A DNA stretch of 64,000 nucleotides, from positions 44,969,885-45,033,884 of the forward strand of contig CAIIXF020000001.1 in the NCBI GenBank assembly GCA_903813345.2, read 5' to 3'. Position numbers and translations under genes: made by a program. The notes beneath the pieces are model-generated. The model did not search any database. It was not told where the DNA came from and saw only the letters and a program-made list of their open reading frames with translations. Below are positions 1-11,800 of this stretch, one piece after another; within the stretch, counting starts at the first letter, position 1, and each line of letters starts with the position of its first letter. The DNA is from Owenia fusiformis (Eukaryota; Annelida; Polychaeta; Sabellida; Oweniidae).

Positions 1-120
1 CCATCTACAGGAGCTATACATACACAGCCTCTTCTTTCTTTCCTGAAAAAATGAACATAATGAACTAGTATTTTCCAAGATATAGCGATATCTTTGGGTT
101 GCGTTTTTTAACACCCTGTA
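1..120. mobile_element. Right end of a TA-flanked palindromic TIR element (cut by window edge)
   Basis: The sequence ending in AACACCCTG followed by TA matches the right arm of the complete element at 19377-20291: same 'gggttgcgtttttt-aacaccctg' end, the same 'ccaagatatagcgat' block and the same 'tttcctgaaaaaatgaacataa' block. Only the terminal 120 bp lie in the window. The rest continues to the left. No coding potential is visible. Confidence 0.75.
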
Positions 121-202
121 TAAGGCACATGCTTTAATTTGTTTCAGTATTTATTGACGAAGGCAGTGTGATCACCGTGGGAGAAATTCCAAGTAGGAAA
201 CA

Positions 203-3200
203 ATGTTGTTTCATTGGTTTCGTTCAGTACACAAGGACATTACTAATGATATTGTCTTGGTCACTGGTGGAGGTAGCGGACTTGGAAAGCAAATTTCTTT
301 GATCATTGCCACACACAACCCTAAACATGTACGTCTTTTAGAAATCGGCCATCATAACCTACCTCTTTCAATGGCTGACTACTGATCTGTTAGAATGCGA
401 CGATAAAAAATCTAATTCCAAGGCAACATGCACGTTTTAAATTAATAACACTGCAAGTTAGCTAGCAGCCAGCCTTTGAAAGAGGTAAATCATAACTATT
501 CGTGATCAGCAAGTACTAAATGGATTCATATTATATTTATTGTTTTAACGCTTCATAGTCAACTCGTACCCAAGACAAATCGTAACCAAGTTTATTTTCA
601 GTATGTAAGGCTTATTTTCTAAAAACAAAAACTTGGGTATGAGTTGTCTTGGGTACGACTTGACCAGTTACCGTTTTAACGATGGGAGTCAATTATGAAA
701 TCTAGATCGAAAATTACATGTTATTCACATTGACAGGTGGTTGGATATACAATTTGTAATGTACACAAATAGTGACATATGCTAAAATATTCTCGTCCGT
801 TTCCCACAGTTCAGATAGTCACTTCGTCGTTCCATCGTAAATATTAATTTTCAGATAGTTCTATTAGGGAGAAACGAAGCAGCACTGACTTCAACAAGAG
901 ACGAGATAGTGGAGAGCGGTTGCACTTCATGTTCCTATGTCACATGCGACTTAGCTGACTCTAATGCCATAACTGAGAAGGTAATACTCTGTAGAGAATA
1001 TTTAACACCAATGCAGGGAACTGGGGAAAATGGAGTCAAACGACCCTGTGGTTTTGTCACTGTACAAACTACAATGACGGCGTTAAATGTAATGGTTCGT
1101 TGTCTTCATTTGTAATCACGCCCGGTGATCGTACAAAATGAACGGGGGGGGGGGGGGGAGGCAATTTATTTTTTCAAGAGAAAGTTTACAACTGAATTGC
1201 CAAATAAATAGGCGCAGTACGTACATGTTTTTTTTGTTAGGTCTTCTAGTTTTTTGAACTGATACGCTTCTAATATATGAGATCTATTAAAAAAGGCGCA
1301 TCGTCACCAAAGTGCAAAAGTCAAGTCAAGTCAACTATAAATCAGGCAACAATGGTCTACACGACCTGTAATACATAGGTATAAGAGACGTTATAATCAC
1401 AAGACTAATGATATCATTGGCTTAGTTAGTTTCCATACGTTTTAAAAAAATAATTGAAAAAATTAAAATTGAATTGAGGGGAGGGGGGGGGGGGGGGTGA
1501 ACGGAGGGGGGGGGGGGGGGGTAACGTGTATGTATGACATGATAAGACATGTTAATTGAATTTATTCATATAACTCCAAATTTTCCCATTTTTCATTCTC
1601 CAGAGATGTAATATCCAGTATCTTACTGAGGTTCTGAGTTTAGTTTTTTCAAATACCCGAGTTCTTGAGAACTTATTCCATCTTAAAGACATATTACTCC
1701 CCCCTCCGTTCACCTCCCCACCTCTGTTCAATATTATTTTTTCGATAATGTTTTGTATAAGCATGGGAACTAACTTTAAAAAGCGAGCAATATGTTATTG
1801 GTGTTGTGATAATAACGTTCCTTATACCTATTTATTACAGGTCGTGTAGACTATTGTTGCCTGATTTATGGCAAAATCATTGACTCTTGCACGTTGGTGA
1901 GAATGCGCCTTTTTTTTATGTCCCCACCACATAGTGTGGGGCCATATTGTCGGCCTAGGCGCGTCCGTCTGTCTGTCCGTATGTCTGTCTGTCTGTCTGT
2001 CCGTCCGTACGTCCGGCAGTTTTCTCCAAAACCACTACAGATATCACCTTCAAATTTTCAGGGATAACTTATGAGTGCATACAGATGTGGATGAAAAAAA
2101 ATTATCTCGATACCTACTTCCTGTCGGCCATTTTGAAATCAAATGCTAAAATCCTTGTCTGCAAACTTTTAGAAAAACGGCTTCACAGTTGCTTTTAAAA
2201 CTTTAACATCTTGTTCAGCTCACTTCATTCTAGATCTGATTAGGTTTTGGACCTGTTAGCTCAGTCATGTCAGCCATTTTGAATGTTTTAAGAAAAGTTA
2301 GCGCACGATTATACTTTGTATCATATTGAATGGTGTTTTTCAGTTTTCATACTTTAACTATTTAGTAGCTTTATAAATAGTTTCAGGTGTACTTTGTTGT
2401 AAAAGCCTATGTTATTGTTAACAGTAGTTATATGTGATAATTTTGTAAAAAGAAATCAGCAAAAACTCATAATCACTTTTTTATTGTCGGCCATTTTGGA
2501 TTTTTCCGTCCTAAAATCTTGTCTGTAAAGTCTTGTCTACGCGTTTTCAGGTGAACCGTTTGGTAGATCAATTTCAAATTTTCAGGGATGATTCTTAGTA
2601 TGAAAATCTAGATCTGATTAGTTTTTGGGCATTCTGGGTAAATGTCAAGGCAGCCATTTTGGATTTTCCGTCCTAGAATCTTGTCTGTAAAGTCTTGTCT
2701 ACGCATTTTCAGGTGAACCGTTTGGTAGATCAATTTCAAATTTTCAGGGATGATTCTCAGTATGAAAATCTAGATCTGATTAGTTTTTGGCCATTCTGGG
2801 TAAATGTCAAGGCAGCCATTTTGGATTTTCTGTCCAAGTCTTGTCTACGCATTTCCAGGTGAACCGTTTGGTAGATCAATTTCAAATTTTCAGGGATGAT
2901 TCTTAGTATGAAAATCTAGAACAGATTAGTTTTTTGGCATTCTGGATAAATGTCAAGGCAGCCATTTTGGATTTTCTGTCATCAAATCTTGTCTGTAAAG
3001 TAACTGTGTGACGGATCAATTTCAAATTTTCAGGGGTGTTTCTTAGTATGAAAATCTAGAACTGACTAATTTTTTTGCGTTCTTGGTAAATTTTAAGGTG
3101 CCCATTTTGGATTTTCCGTCCTTAAATTGTGTCGGTAAAGTCTTGTCTACTCATTTTTAGGATAACCATTTGAAGGGATCACCCATAGGTGGGGACATTT

Positions 3201-4821
3201 TGTACACATTTGTGTTCTTGTAATGGATCTCATATCTTAGAAGCGTTTCGGTCCAAAAAATACTATAATACCTAACATATTTTGCCATGTACAGTGCCTA
3301 TTCATTAAGCAATTTATATAATTATTGGTAAACTTTCTCTTGAAAAATAAATCTTCAAGATTTGTTGGATTTGCTTGCAGAGATCGCCTACTCCTCCCCT
3401 CCGTTCATCTTGTCCGATCACCGGGCATGATAATAGCCTAATAAATAATATACATTCCCTTTGGTCTTTTTGCCAAGGCTGCACTTCTTATTTTAAAAAC
3501 GTTGCTTTCACCGTGGGATAAAATCAAGTTTAGTACATGTACTTCCAACCTAGACATGTTTTCTCGTGTAGCTAGATACTATACGAATGACAATAGGAGA
3601 CGTTACAATACTGATCAACAATGCAGCTGTAGCTTACCATACATCCTTCTTCGATAGCAGCTGTGATGAGTTGACCCGATCATTTCAAATCAATACCCTA
3701 GCATTTTACAAGGTGAATTTTTGCTAAAGTCTCAATTTATAAGATTTAGATAAACAATTTAAGATATTTAGTATTTGAAATGATCCGTTAGATGTATTTT
3801 TAGTATACAGAAAGTTAGTAGAAAATGTCCTATCAGAGAAAAAACTACACATTACAATGTTTCGATAGAAAATGATTGTATAAGGCTATTTTTGCGTATT
3901 TCACGGTTATCGATACTTGTTACAGATACTAAGATCTCTAATACCATCCATGGTAAAACTGGAACGTGGTCATATAGTAAACGTGAACTCTGTATTGGGA
4001 GTTCTTCCACTTAACGGCGCACCTTTCTATTGCTCGACCAAGGCTGCAAATCTCGGGCTGGTTGAGAGTATCAAAGATGAGCTACGCTCAGACGGTTGTG
4101 ATTATATACATTTTACGAACATCTTGCCCTACCAGATAGACAATACAATGTTCAGTGGTGTTAAAACAAGGTATGGGGAAATGTGTTTTACATCAAACAA
4201 GCAATAAAATACATAGTAATACATCCAACTTATAATAGAGAAAGTTACCTTTGATATTTAGGTATCATCTCGTCATTCTTATTTCAACTTTCCTTTTTAG
4301 GTTTCCGTCCATTTTTCCTCCATTGAAAGAGGTCGCTGTTGCCAAGGAAATTGTTGAAGCCATCCTGACGAACAGAGAAAATCTCGTACTTCCAAGATAC
4401 ATGGCTTTTCTTTTCTTCTGCAAGAGGTATCACTATACGTACTTTTCATAACTCATAATTGCTCCATTTTAGAATTAGGTAGGCCTAGCCTGCTGGAAAT
4501 GAAAAATATCATAAAAAACATCACATATCAATATTTAAATGAGAAAAGTTTGTTTATACGAGAGTACACGATACGGATTCATTCATCAAATCACATGTAG
4601 AAACTTGGTTGTGCACAACTTCGTACATCTTTCTCTTTACTTTTTTCCTTACCCTCGTATGACTTCGTCCCCTACTGATTTGCACACATATTTGCAAATT
4701 ACACAACGGTTATAATTGTTTCGAATTATTCAATTTCAGTGTGTTGCCGGTTGGTGTAATGTATGCTTTAAATGCATTTATTGGTGTGGACCAATGCATG
4801 ATGGGATTCCACGTAAAATAA
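203..4821 (+). CDS. DHRS3-like: DHRS3-like short-chain dehydrogenase/reductase (SDR), six exons
   Basis: Exons 203-328, 855-980, 3572-3712, 3926-4170, 4301-4426 and 4740-4821 give 281 aa, all with GT-AG splice sites. The product is a classical SDR with the cofactor loop TGGGSGLG (residues 21-28), NNAAV (100-104), and a catalytic triad of Ser153, Tyr166 and Lys170 in the usual S-x12-Y-x3-K spacing. The C-terminal part (RFPSIFPPLKE, then a C-terminal CMMGF) resembles the SDR16C group, in particular DHRS3 (retSDR1), a microsomal NADPH-dependent retinaldehyde reductase. From family knowledge a retinoid or related carbonyl substrate and an ER location are plausible, but substrate is inference. DHRS3 normally has about 30 more N-terminal residues forming a membrane anchor. 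These are absent here: an in-frame stop at 194-196 lies upstream of the ATG, so either the anchor is lost or the true start is in an upstream exon joined by an acceptor I cannot fix. Intron 2 is swollen by repeats. Confidence 0.85.
557..662. repeat. Short hairpin in SDR intron 1
   Basis: About 35-bp imperfect inverted arms (left 'caactcgtacccaagacaaa', right 'gtcttgggtacgacttgac') are separated by roughly 40 bp. This is probably a remnant of a foldback element. No gene is seen in it. Confidence 0.6.
1108..3432. mobile_element. Nested repeat block with inverted ends in SDR intron 2
   Basis: The outer ends are inverted copies: 'cacgcccggtgatcgtac..aatgaacgggg' near 1118 and 'ctccgttcatcttgtccgatcaccgggcatg' near 3400. 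They are followed inward by matching 'aagagaaagtttac' / 'gtaaactttctctt' and 'atatgagatctatta' / 'taatggatctcatat'. A second inverted pair inside (about 1290-1395 against about 1805-1912, sharing 'caggcaacaatggtctacacgacctgtaata') brackets two long poly-G tracts. A third repeat (1921-3200) begins with 'gtccccaccacatagtgtgggg' and (gtctgtcc)n and ends with 'ataggtggggac'. The order suggests an outer element that received two later insertions. No long open frame is present. Confidence 0.7.
2490..3150. repeat. About 150-170-bp tandem repeats, four diverged copies
   Basis: The unit 'gtcttgtctacgcattttcag..gaaccgtttggtagatcaatttcaaattttcagggatgattcttagtatgaaaatctaga..gcagccattttggattttc' recurs from about 2530, 2690, 2840 and 3000 with scattered differences and a shortened fourth copy. 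It lies inside the 'gtccccaccacatag..ataggtggggac' element. Confidence 0.8.
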
Positions 4822-4840
4822 TTTTTAAAGATATTACGCA

Positions 4841-4846
4841 AATAAA
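4841..4846 (+). promoter_or_regulatory. Polyadenylation signal of the SDR gene
   Basis: AATAAA lies 20 bp after the TAA stop at 4819-4821 and is followed by a GT-rich stretch (tgtgacgaagatcctggtaacatgtg). It is the nearest canonical signal and fits the terminal exon. Confidence 0.65.
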
Positions 4847-4849
4847 GCT

Positions 4850-5306
4850 CTGTGACGAAGATCCTGGTAACATGTGCTATTGGATGTTACTTTGATTTTG
4901 CGGTGTTATATATGAACGGACTAACTATATAGCTATGCTTTAATTAATTAAACCTCGTTTACATAGAAGTTAGTTAAGCTATGGACAAAAAAAGTACAAG
5001 AGTATACTAACCATGTTTAAATTCAAGTTAATAGTTATGATATCAGATGGCTTCACTTGACCATTTTTTAGTTTTAGGTAAAATGCTTAGATGAGTTGAT
5101 CGTGCTTTTTACAAGTACGTGCTTGGGGAATGAGAAATCTGGTACTATATTTTCTTGGCACAATGGTCACTCTAGCCTGTTCAAATCAAACATTTTCTGC
5201 CAATGCATTACCGACAGATTACCGGGTTAATTTCAAAAACGACCGACTGCTCAATGACAAATCAAAATCGAGTATATAAGGTTAACTAACATTTACATTG
5301 TATTAT
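4850..5306. other. Intergenic stretch, nothing recognised
   Basis: AT-rich sequence between the SDR polyadenylation signal and the next repeat. I see no coding exon, RNA gene or clear repeat boundary here. Confidence 0.5.
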
Positions 5307-6397
5307 CCCACCGAACGAAGTTCGAGGGGGATTTAGAAAAGCCGTCCGTTCGTTCGTTCGTTTGTTTGTCCGTCTATCAAGGGCAATAACTCAAATAGCG
5401 TTTAACAGATTTGATTCAAATTTTATAGATTTATGACTTATGGCTCTGTCGAGGAATTTTCAATATGGCCGCTCAATTCAAAATGGCCGCAATTTGTCGT
5501 GAAAATCTAATCTTTCAAAACTCAAATACTATTCGAAAGATTTGATTCAAATTTTTATGCTGATGCCTAGGGACAAAGGAGCTTTGCTCAAGAAGAGATG
5601 TTCAAGATGGCTGCATGTTAAATTATCACAATGACCGCCATTTTGTCGTTAAAATCTAATCTTTGAGAACTCAAATACCACTGGACAAATTTTGTTCAAA
5701 TATTATACAGACGTTATAGGCTGATGCCTAGGGACACAGGAACTTTGCTCGAGAAGAGATTTTCAAGATGGCAGCTGAATATCAAAATGGCTGCTATTTT
5801 TAGTGAGATAACAATTTCATATGCTGATGCCTAGCGACAAATGAGCTCTGATCAAGAAGACATTTTTAACATGGCTACTATTGTCGCCATTGTTAGTAAA
5901 AACGAAATCTTTGATATTTCAAATATAAGTGCACTGATTCGGTTAAAATCTTATAAGCTGATACCTAGGGACAAAGGAGCTCTACCTGAGAAGAGATTGT
6001 CATTTTTCGTAAAAATCCGTTATATATCTTTGATAATTTAAGATGGCCACTATTAATCAAAATGTGCGCCATTCGTCAATAAAAATACCAATGGACTTAT
6101 TTGGTTCAAATTTTATATGCTGATGCCAAGGTCAAAGTCCTGAGCTCTGCTAAGAAGGAATTTTCAGAATGGTAGCAGAATTTCAAAAAGGCCACCATAT
6201 TTCGTGAAAACATAATTTTTGTAAACTAAAACACCTGTGGACAAATTGGTTGAAATTTTATATTTTGATACGTAGGGACAATACAAAGGATTTCTGTTCA
6301 AGAAGAAATTTTCAAGATTGCTATTATTTATCAAAACATGTTTTGTTCAGTAGCGTTTGCAACTCCGTGGAGTTGCTGTTTTCTAGTTTCTACCTAG
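5307..6397. repeat. Interspersed repeat with internally repeated ~130-150-bp units
   Basis: It starts with 'cccaccgaacgaagttcgagggggat' and (ccgttcgt)n, then repeats 'ctaatctttgaaaactcaaatac..gacaaatttgattcaaattttata..gctgatgcctagggacaaaggagctttgctcaagaagagattttcaagatggc' about six times. It ends near 'aactccgtggagttgctgttttctag'. The same 'guccgt-rich start plus repeated units' plan is seen at 1921-3200, but the sequence differs. No protein is conserved across the units. Confidence 0.7.
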
Positions 6398-6399
6398 TC

Positions 6400-8827
6400 C
6401 ATCTACCTTGAAGCATGTGATCATGTCAGTGAAATCAAAGATATTCCTGTTTTATACTATTGTACTTCATATATTTACGTATGATATGGCCTTGGAGTAC
6501 GTTTAACGATTATCATTCATTTCCTAAGAGTTGTGTTTAGATTACAAAATGGAGATCGCAGGAGAGGGATGTAAAGTGACATCCTCCGCACGAAGAAGTT
6601 GCGGAGGATTGATGTACAGGGGTTTCCATAAAACTGTATATACCTAACTTCAAAAGTAGCAGTAAAGAGCTTAGTTTGTCATCCATCGTATGATACCTAA
6701 AAGGTAGTAAAATCGGCACTGTGCCAAGCTTTCATAATGGTCATGATTGCTCAGTCCTCCATGATCTAGGTACCATTTGACCTAGTTCAGGACAAACTAG
6801 GCTTTTTACGGCTATAGCTACCTTTGTATGTCAGATGTATTGCGAACCCCCCCCCCCTGGCCCAAAACTCTTTCAAAATCATGCAGTTTTTCACCATTCT
6901 GAGCACTTCTCAAGTGATGTTAGTCATATTTGGGCCAAAATTGTCAAATGGAAATTTTTGAAAACTGAACCCCCCCCTTGGCAAATCCTGACTACGGGCC
7001 TGAGGAGTTTAGTAATCTGCCTTTGAAGTTGGCTATACTTTTTTCATGGACACCCTGTAGAGTGTATAAAGGATATAAGCATTTCTCCAAAGTAACAATA
7101 ATACATTGGCTTTTCATACTGAACTTCAGCGAGGCTTGTAACGCGATCTTAAAATCAAATAAAGCTCTGGTATCTATTTCAGGGCAAGACTTTAAACTTA
7201 TATTGAATATAGTGTCAAAATACAAAAGACATATCGGTTTAACACACCTTGGAGGCCTAATGTGTTTGAGGGACCTGACAGTAGACAATTCAAAGCGAAT
7301 TATCGCACTCTTGAAAAAACAAGAGGTCTATTAAAAATTGTGAGCTCAGTGTAATGTTAAAATATTAAATCCGGAAGGATTTCTGTAAATCATTTTTTAC
7401 TGAGTGAAAATATGTATATAAGCATATTGGATTGCAATTGATTTTGTTTAAATTTAATTTCTTAGGTGGTATATAAGCATCAAAATTTATGTGTAAGTAT
7501 AGTATATTTAGATAAAGGCAATATTTTAAAAGTACTTGCAAAATGTGTCATATGACTAATCGTGCTATAGAAATGAAACTTCCATTACAGTAATTGTTTG
7601 GAAAATTATAAAACGTTTTATGTTCTCTAGAAAACCTTAAACGAAACGTTTTTAGGATATTAGTCCCATTATTGATAGAGCCATATATCAAGCTGTGTTT
7701 CTTAATGTGTCAAAAAATTCAGTAAAACGATAATACAACACTGGTTATTTATGAGTCGCTTGACTCTTTGTGAAAACGAATCTGCCTCCCAAGAAGGGTT
7801 GTAATTAATAACATTGCAATAATGGCACAATAGTCTGTCATGTTCTTCTCGCCAATTCAGAATAATAAATCTGTGAAATATGCTCGTAATAAGGTCGATG
7901 TATTTTCTCAGAGTCCACATCTGCTTTAAAACGTGACATTTCCCTCTTTATTCGTCCATGTTTGTTTGTTCTCTTGCCTTGCTATCTAATGGAATTAATA
8001 CACTAGAGGAAGAAGTTATTAAGGGCTTCTGAATGGCCATAATTTGTGAGCTTCAATCAAATTAAAGTGTCCAATAAAGCAGGAATTATTAAAGGCTTCA
8101 TATATGTAGATGGATGAGATATATTGGCAACTTCTATAAACCTATTAAGAGATATTGGTACTGTGAAGACAAAAGGTCTAGTTTTGTTTCTAGGGACTAA
8201 CTGGTCAACATTCGATTATTTGAATGAATGCCGGAGACCCATTTGCACCCGGGATACAGTCTTAAATTTACTTTACCATAATAGAACCAATATTATCAAA
8301 ATTGTCTCTATTTGATTTATCGGGTATCCCTGAATTATGATTTAAATTCGCTTCCTATCAAAGCTTACTTTATTAACCAGTGAATCAAAAATTATTTCGT
8401 ATGGGTGATTAAGTTCAAACAGTATCAAAATATTATTTTATTTAAATCAGATTCAGGATCGATATATCTGGGATCCAGGATAGTCAAGTGAGCTCCAATC
8501 GGCTCTTATATGCCACTCGCAATCGAGCAGGACGCGGCTTATCATTTGCAGATAAAGTTCGAATTCATGAAAGCAAACAACTAAAGGCATTATGACAAAA
8601 AGTTGTGGAAAATTTAAATGAATGACTAGAAGCAAGACAAAAACAAAAATAAAGTGGAATAATTTTAAATATACAGTAAGGTAAGCTATGCATATATAAA
8701 TAAAATCGTTGTTTTAAATTAGGATATATTATAGGACGTTTGTAGTTCAAATAGGATGATGTTAATGGAATATAAGTGAATTGATTGACCAGCAGATGAA
8801 GCCATCAATTTTGTTTTAGGAGGTAAA
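6400..8827. other. Intergenic region upstream of the C1q gene
   Basis: No exon is supported. Several frames of 60-118 codons occur but show no domain, splice-site context or conserved motif, and two overlap on opposite strands (around 6980-7330), as expected by chance. An acceptor-like tttgttttag immediately before 'gaggtaaaATG' (8819) suggests that a non-coding first exon of the C1q gene lies somewhere in this region. Confidence 0.45.
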
Positions 8828-11800
8828 ATGAAGATTGACCATTACACGTTCACTCTATTGCTTGTTGGCCTGTTACTCTATGGATTGGGACTGTCAGAAT
8901 CTAAAGACAAAAACGGAGATGGGACTAAATCATTCAAGAAACATCGAGACAGAGCACAAAAAGACAAAGCACTTCGGGAAAAGGCATTCAGAGATAAACC
9001 CCAAAGGGACAAATCACTAAAACAACCCAGAAATGCAGATCTAGAGGAGTTGGAGGAGAAAAATGATGGAACCTGCTCTCTGGAGGTTCGTTGTACTGAC
9101 GCCGGAAGTTTACCCGCTTCGCTACCTATCAAAGGGCCCAAAGGACCACCTGGAAAACCGGGTGAAAGTGGGTCGCCAGGGATGAATGGCATACCCGGGC
9201 TTCCAGGAAAACCAGGTATGGATCTTTTTGATTACTTCTACTAAAACAAAATAAAATAATATGACTATTCCCATGGGAGTGATTGATACAATTGCTTTTT
9301 TGGTTTACTGACTTTCTGAGTTTACATTTGTAATAATGCAATGTCAGTGCTACTTTTCACAGCATTGCACAATAAAGCTTAGCATGTTTGTTTGATTAGT
9401 GATTATTTTAATGGTAAGTTCATGAGGATCATCCTGGATTATGACATGATGACAAAAAGATATGAGAGGTCAATCAAGTGCTACTTAATTTCTTATTGTA
9501 TAAACACCACCCTCAAGAGCATTTACAATCATTCATATACCTGTACCCAAGACTAAGTAAATTCGACACAGGTGAATGCCGTTAATAATTAATCACGTCT
9601 TATTATTGTCAGTATATAAATCAGAGATAATTAAGTCTGTTAGCCTCAATACCTAGATCGATGCATGTAATCGAAGAACATTGCCCAAGAGGGGTTGCTA
9701 GTTAAGATATCGAAACTTTCAATCCATTTAAGCCTCTGTTCAAAGCTGATAAACGATCAAATTACGTCTTCACATCGAATGTTTCGATCGCAATAATCAT
9801 CTTAATCAGATGGAACGTGTTTCCAGGGGTCCATTTGAACCTCATCTTCCATTTCACGCTTCATTGGTTCAACTATCTAAATGTGGTGATGTATTGTCAT
9901 GGAAGAAAGCAATTCCAAGATTGTGTTTACTGTAATTGGTATATAGGATCAATATTTGGCCTATCGCCATTGTCTCCAATTTACCACAATAAGCAAATAA
10001 ATAAGCTTCATCTTGATTTTTCGCCTTATCTTCATCTTGAATATAGATCAATGTGTGACATGAAACGTCTCAGAAAATGAGGTCTTCTTTAAAGTTCGAA
10101 CCTTACAAGAAGCAACTTCACTTCATTAAGCCAACCCTGAGAGGCTTTCACTTTCTACTTGTAACGCCCCGTTGCAAATGTGGCCCCACATAAGACGTGT
10201 CGCAAAAAGGTCGCGCACGCATTGTTACACATTTTAGCTTTTTTAACACCACAGAATGTGACGTTTTTTGAGAAAAATGTACACATATGGAAATCCTTTC
10301 GTCCTCCACATTTGCCTCTATATCTCAAAATGTTTAAGTCGAATAACTCTGATATCGTACATGTATTAACAATGGGATAGGAGTATCATAAAACACGAAT
10401 CAATTGATATTTTAGGTGAAATAAATATACGTGTTGCTGTGCTTGAAAATAGGCGAATGGCGTAAATTAGCCCTATTTTAATGAATTTTGAAAACCTTTC
10501 GTCCTCCACTTTTCCACATACAACAGAAAACACATACTTTTGCGAACAAAATCAACTATTTATTAATAAAATAGAGTTTAGGAGCAAAATAATCATGTAT
10601 GATTTATTAAAAATTGATCTCGTATTTTTTGTTAAACGTACACCTGAAAAGCTGAAGGTAACAAAAAATGAGCAAAAAAGGTCGCTGTCAACAGATTCTA
10701 TTTTTCAAACTCTATGACGTCACAATATCACGGGATACTAGAGTATCCGCGTATATTGAGTATGACCGGTTCTAAGCTTACGAGTGTGACCGTATTTCTG
10801 TTCCTATAAACAGACGGGGTGAGTACTTGCTTTTTATGAACACTTTCGAACGTTTTCTTTTTATCCTACTTGGTCAATGAATGATACTTGGTATACTTAT
10901 AATGCCAGGCATATCACAAGGGGCCTTAATCAACAGAAAACGTATTAATATTAGATTGAAGCCGTAAAATCCTAGTTTCCAGCATCTTTGATCAGTTTTT
11001 GTGTAACACAACGCAACCCCGAAGAGGATGACACATCTTATGTATAACATATAGCTAGATCTACGAATTAGTCATGAATATTTTAAATAATTTAGCCTGC
11101 TCTGTCCAAATATGATACATCTTTGATTTTTTGAGAATACGAATGTCACTGGTGCCCCATTATTGGAGAATACGGTTGTGAAATGTCTTGGATGCCGTGT
11201 TACACTCGTTTCCATGACATTTCACAAGCGTATCCTCTGGGAAAAGATAAATCCTTCTCTTGCTCACTCTACGGGGGATCATATAAACTGAGATTTGGAA
11301 ATCTTGTTCAGGTTAGCCATAAAAAGGTTTGGGATTTTTTTTTTCAACTGTGATATTAATGATTTGGCTCTAATGCGAGAAATCTGTACTTTCTGATTGA
11401 TATTCCATTATGAACAGTTACATTGCTAAAATAGCTCATGTTTAACATTTTTTTGTTACATTACTATTAAATACAGCATAAACTATATTCAACAAACGCA
11501 ATTTCAAAAAGGATAATATAGAAGTTAACCTTTATTTTCCATTTTTAAGCAGCTGTGCCTCTCATGACTTTCCAAAACAGGTCATATTCGTAGCCTAAGA
11601 ACCGGTCATACTCAATATACGCGGATACTCTAGTTACCCGTGAAAATGGGACGCTTACTAAAATTCATCCTTCGAAATAAAACGTCCACCTACCTTTATA
11701 AAGACGAAAAATAAGTATAATAGTCATATATTGTTTGAGTTATGAGCGTTTAAAGACGAAAAATAATTCAAAATGTAACGTGTCAACAGGAGATACTTGC

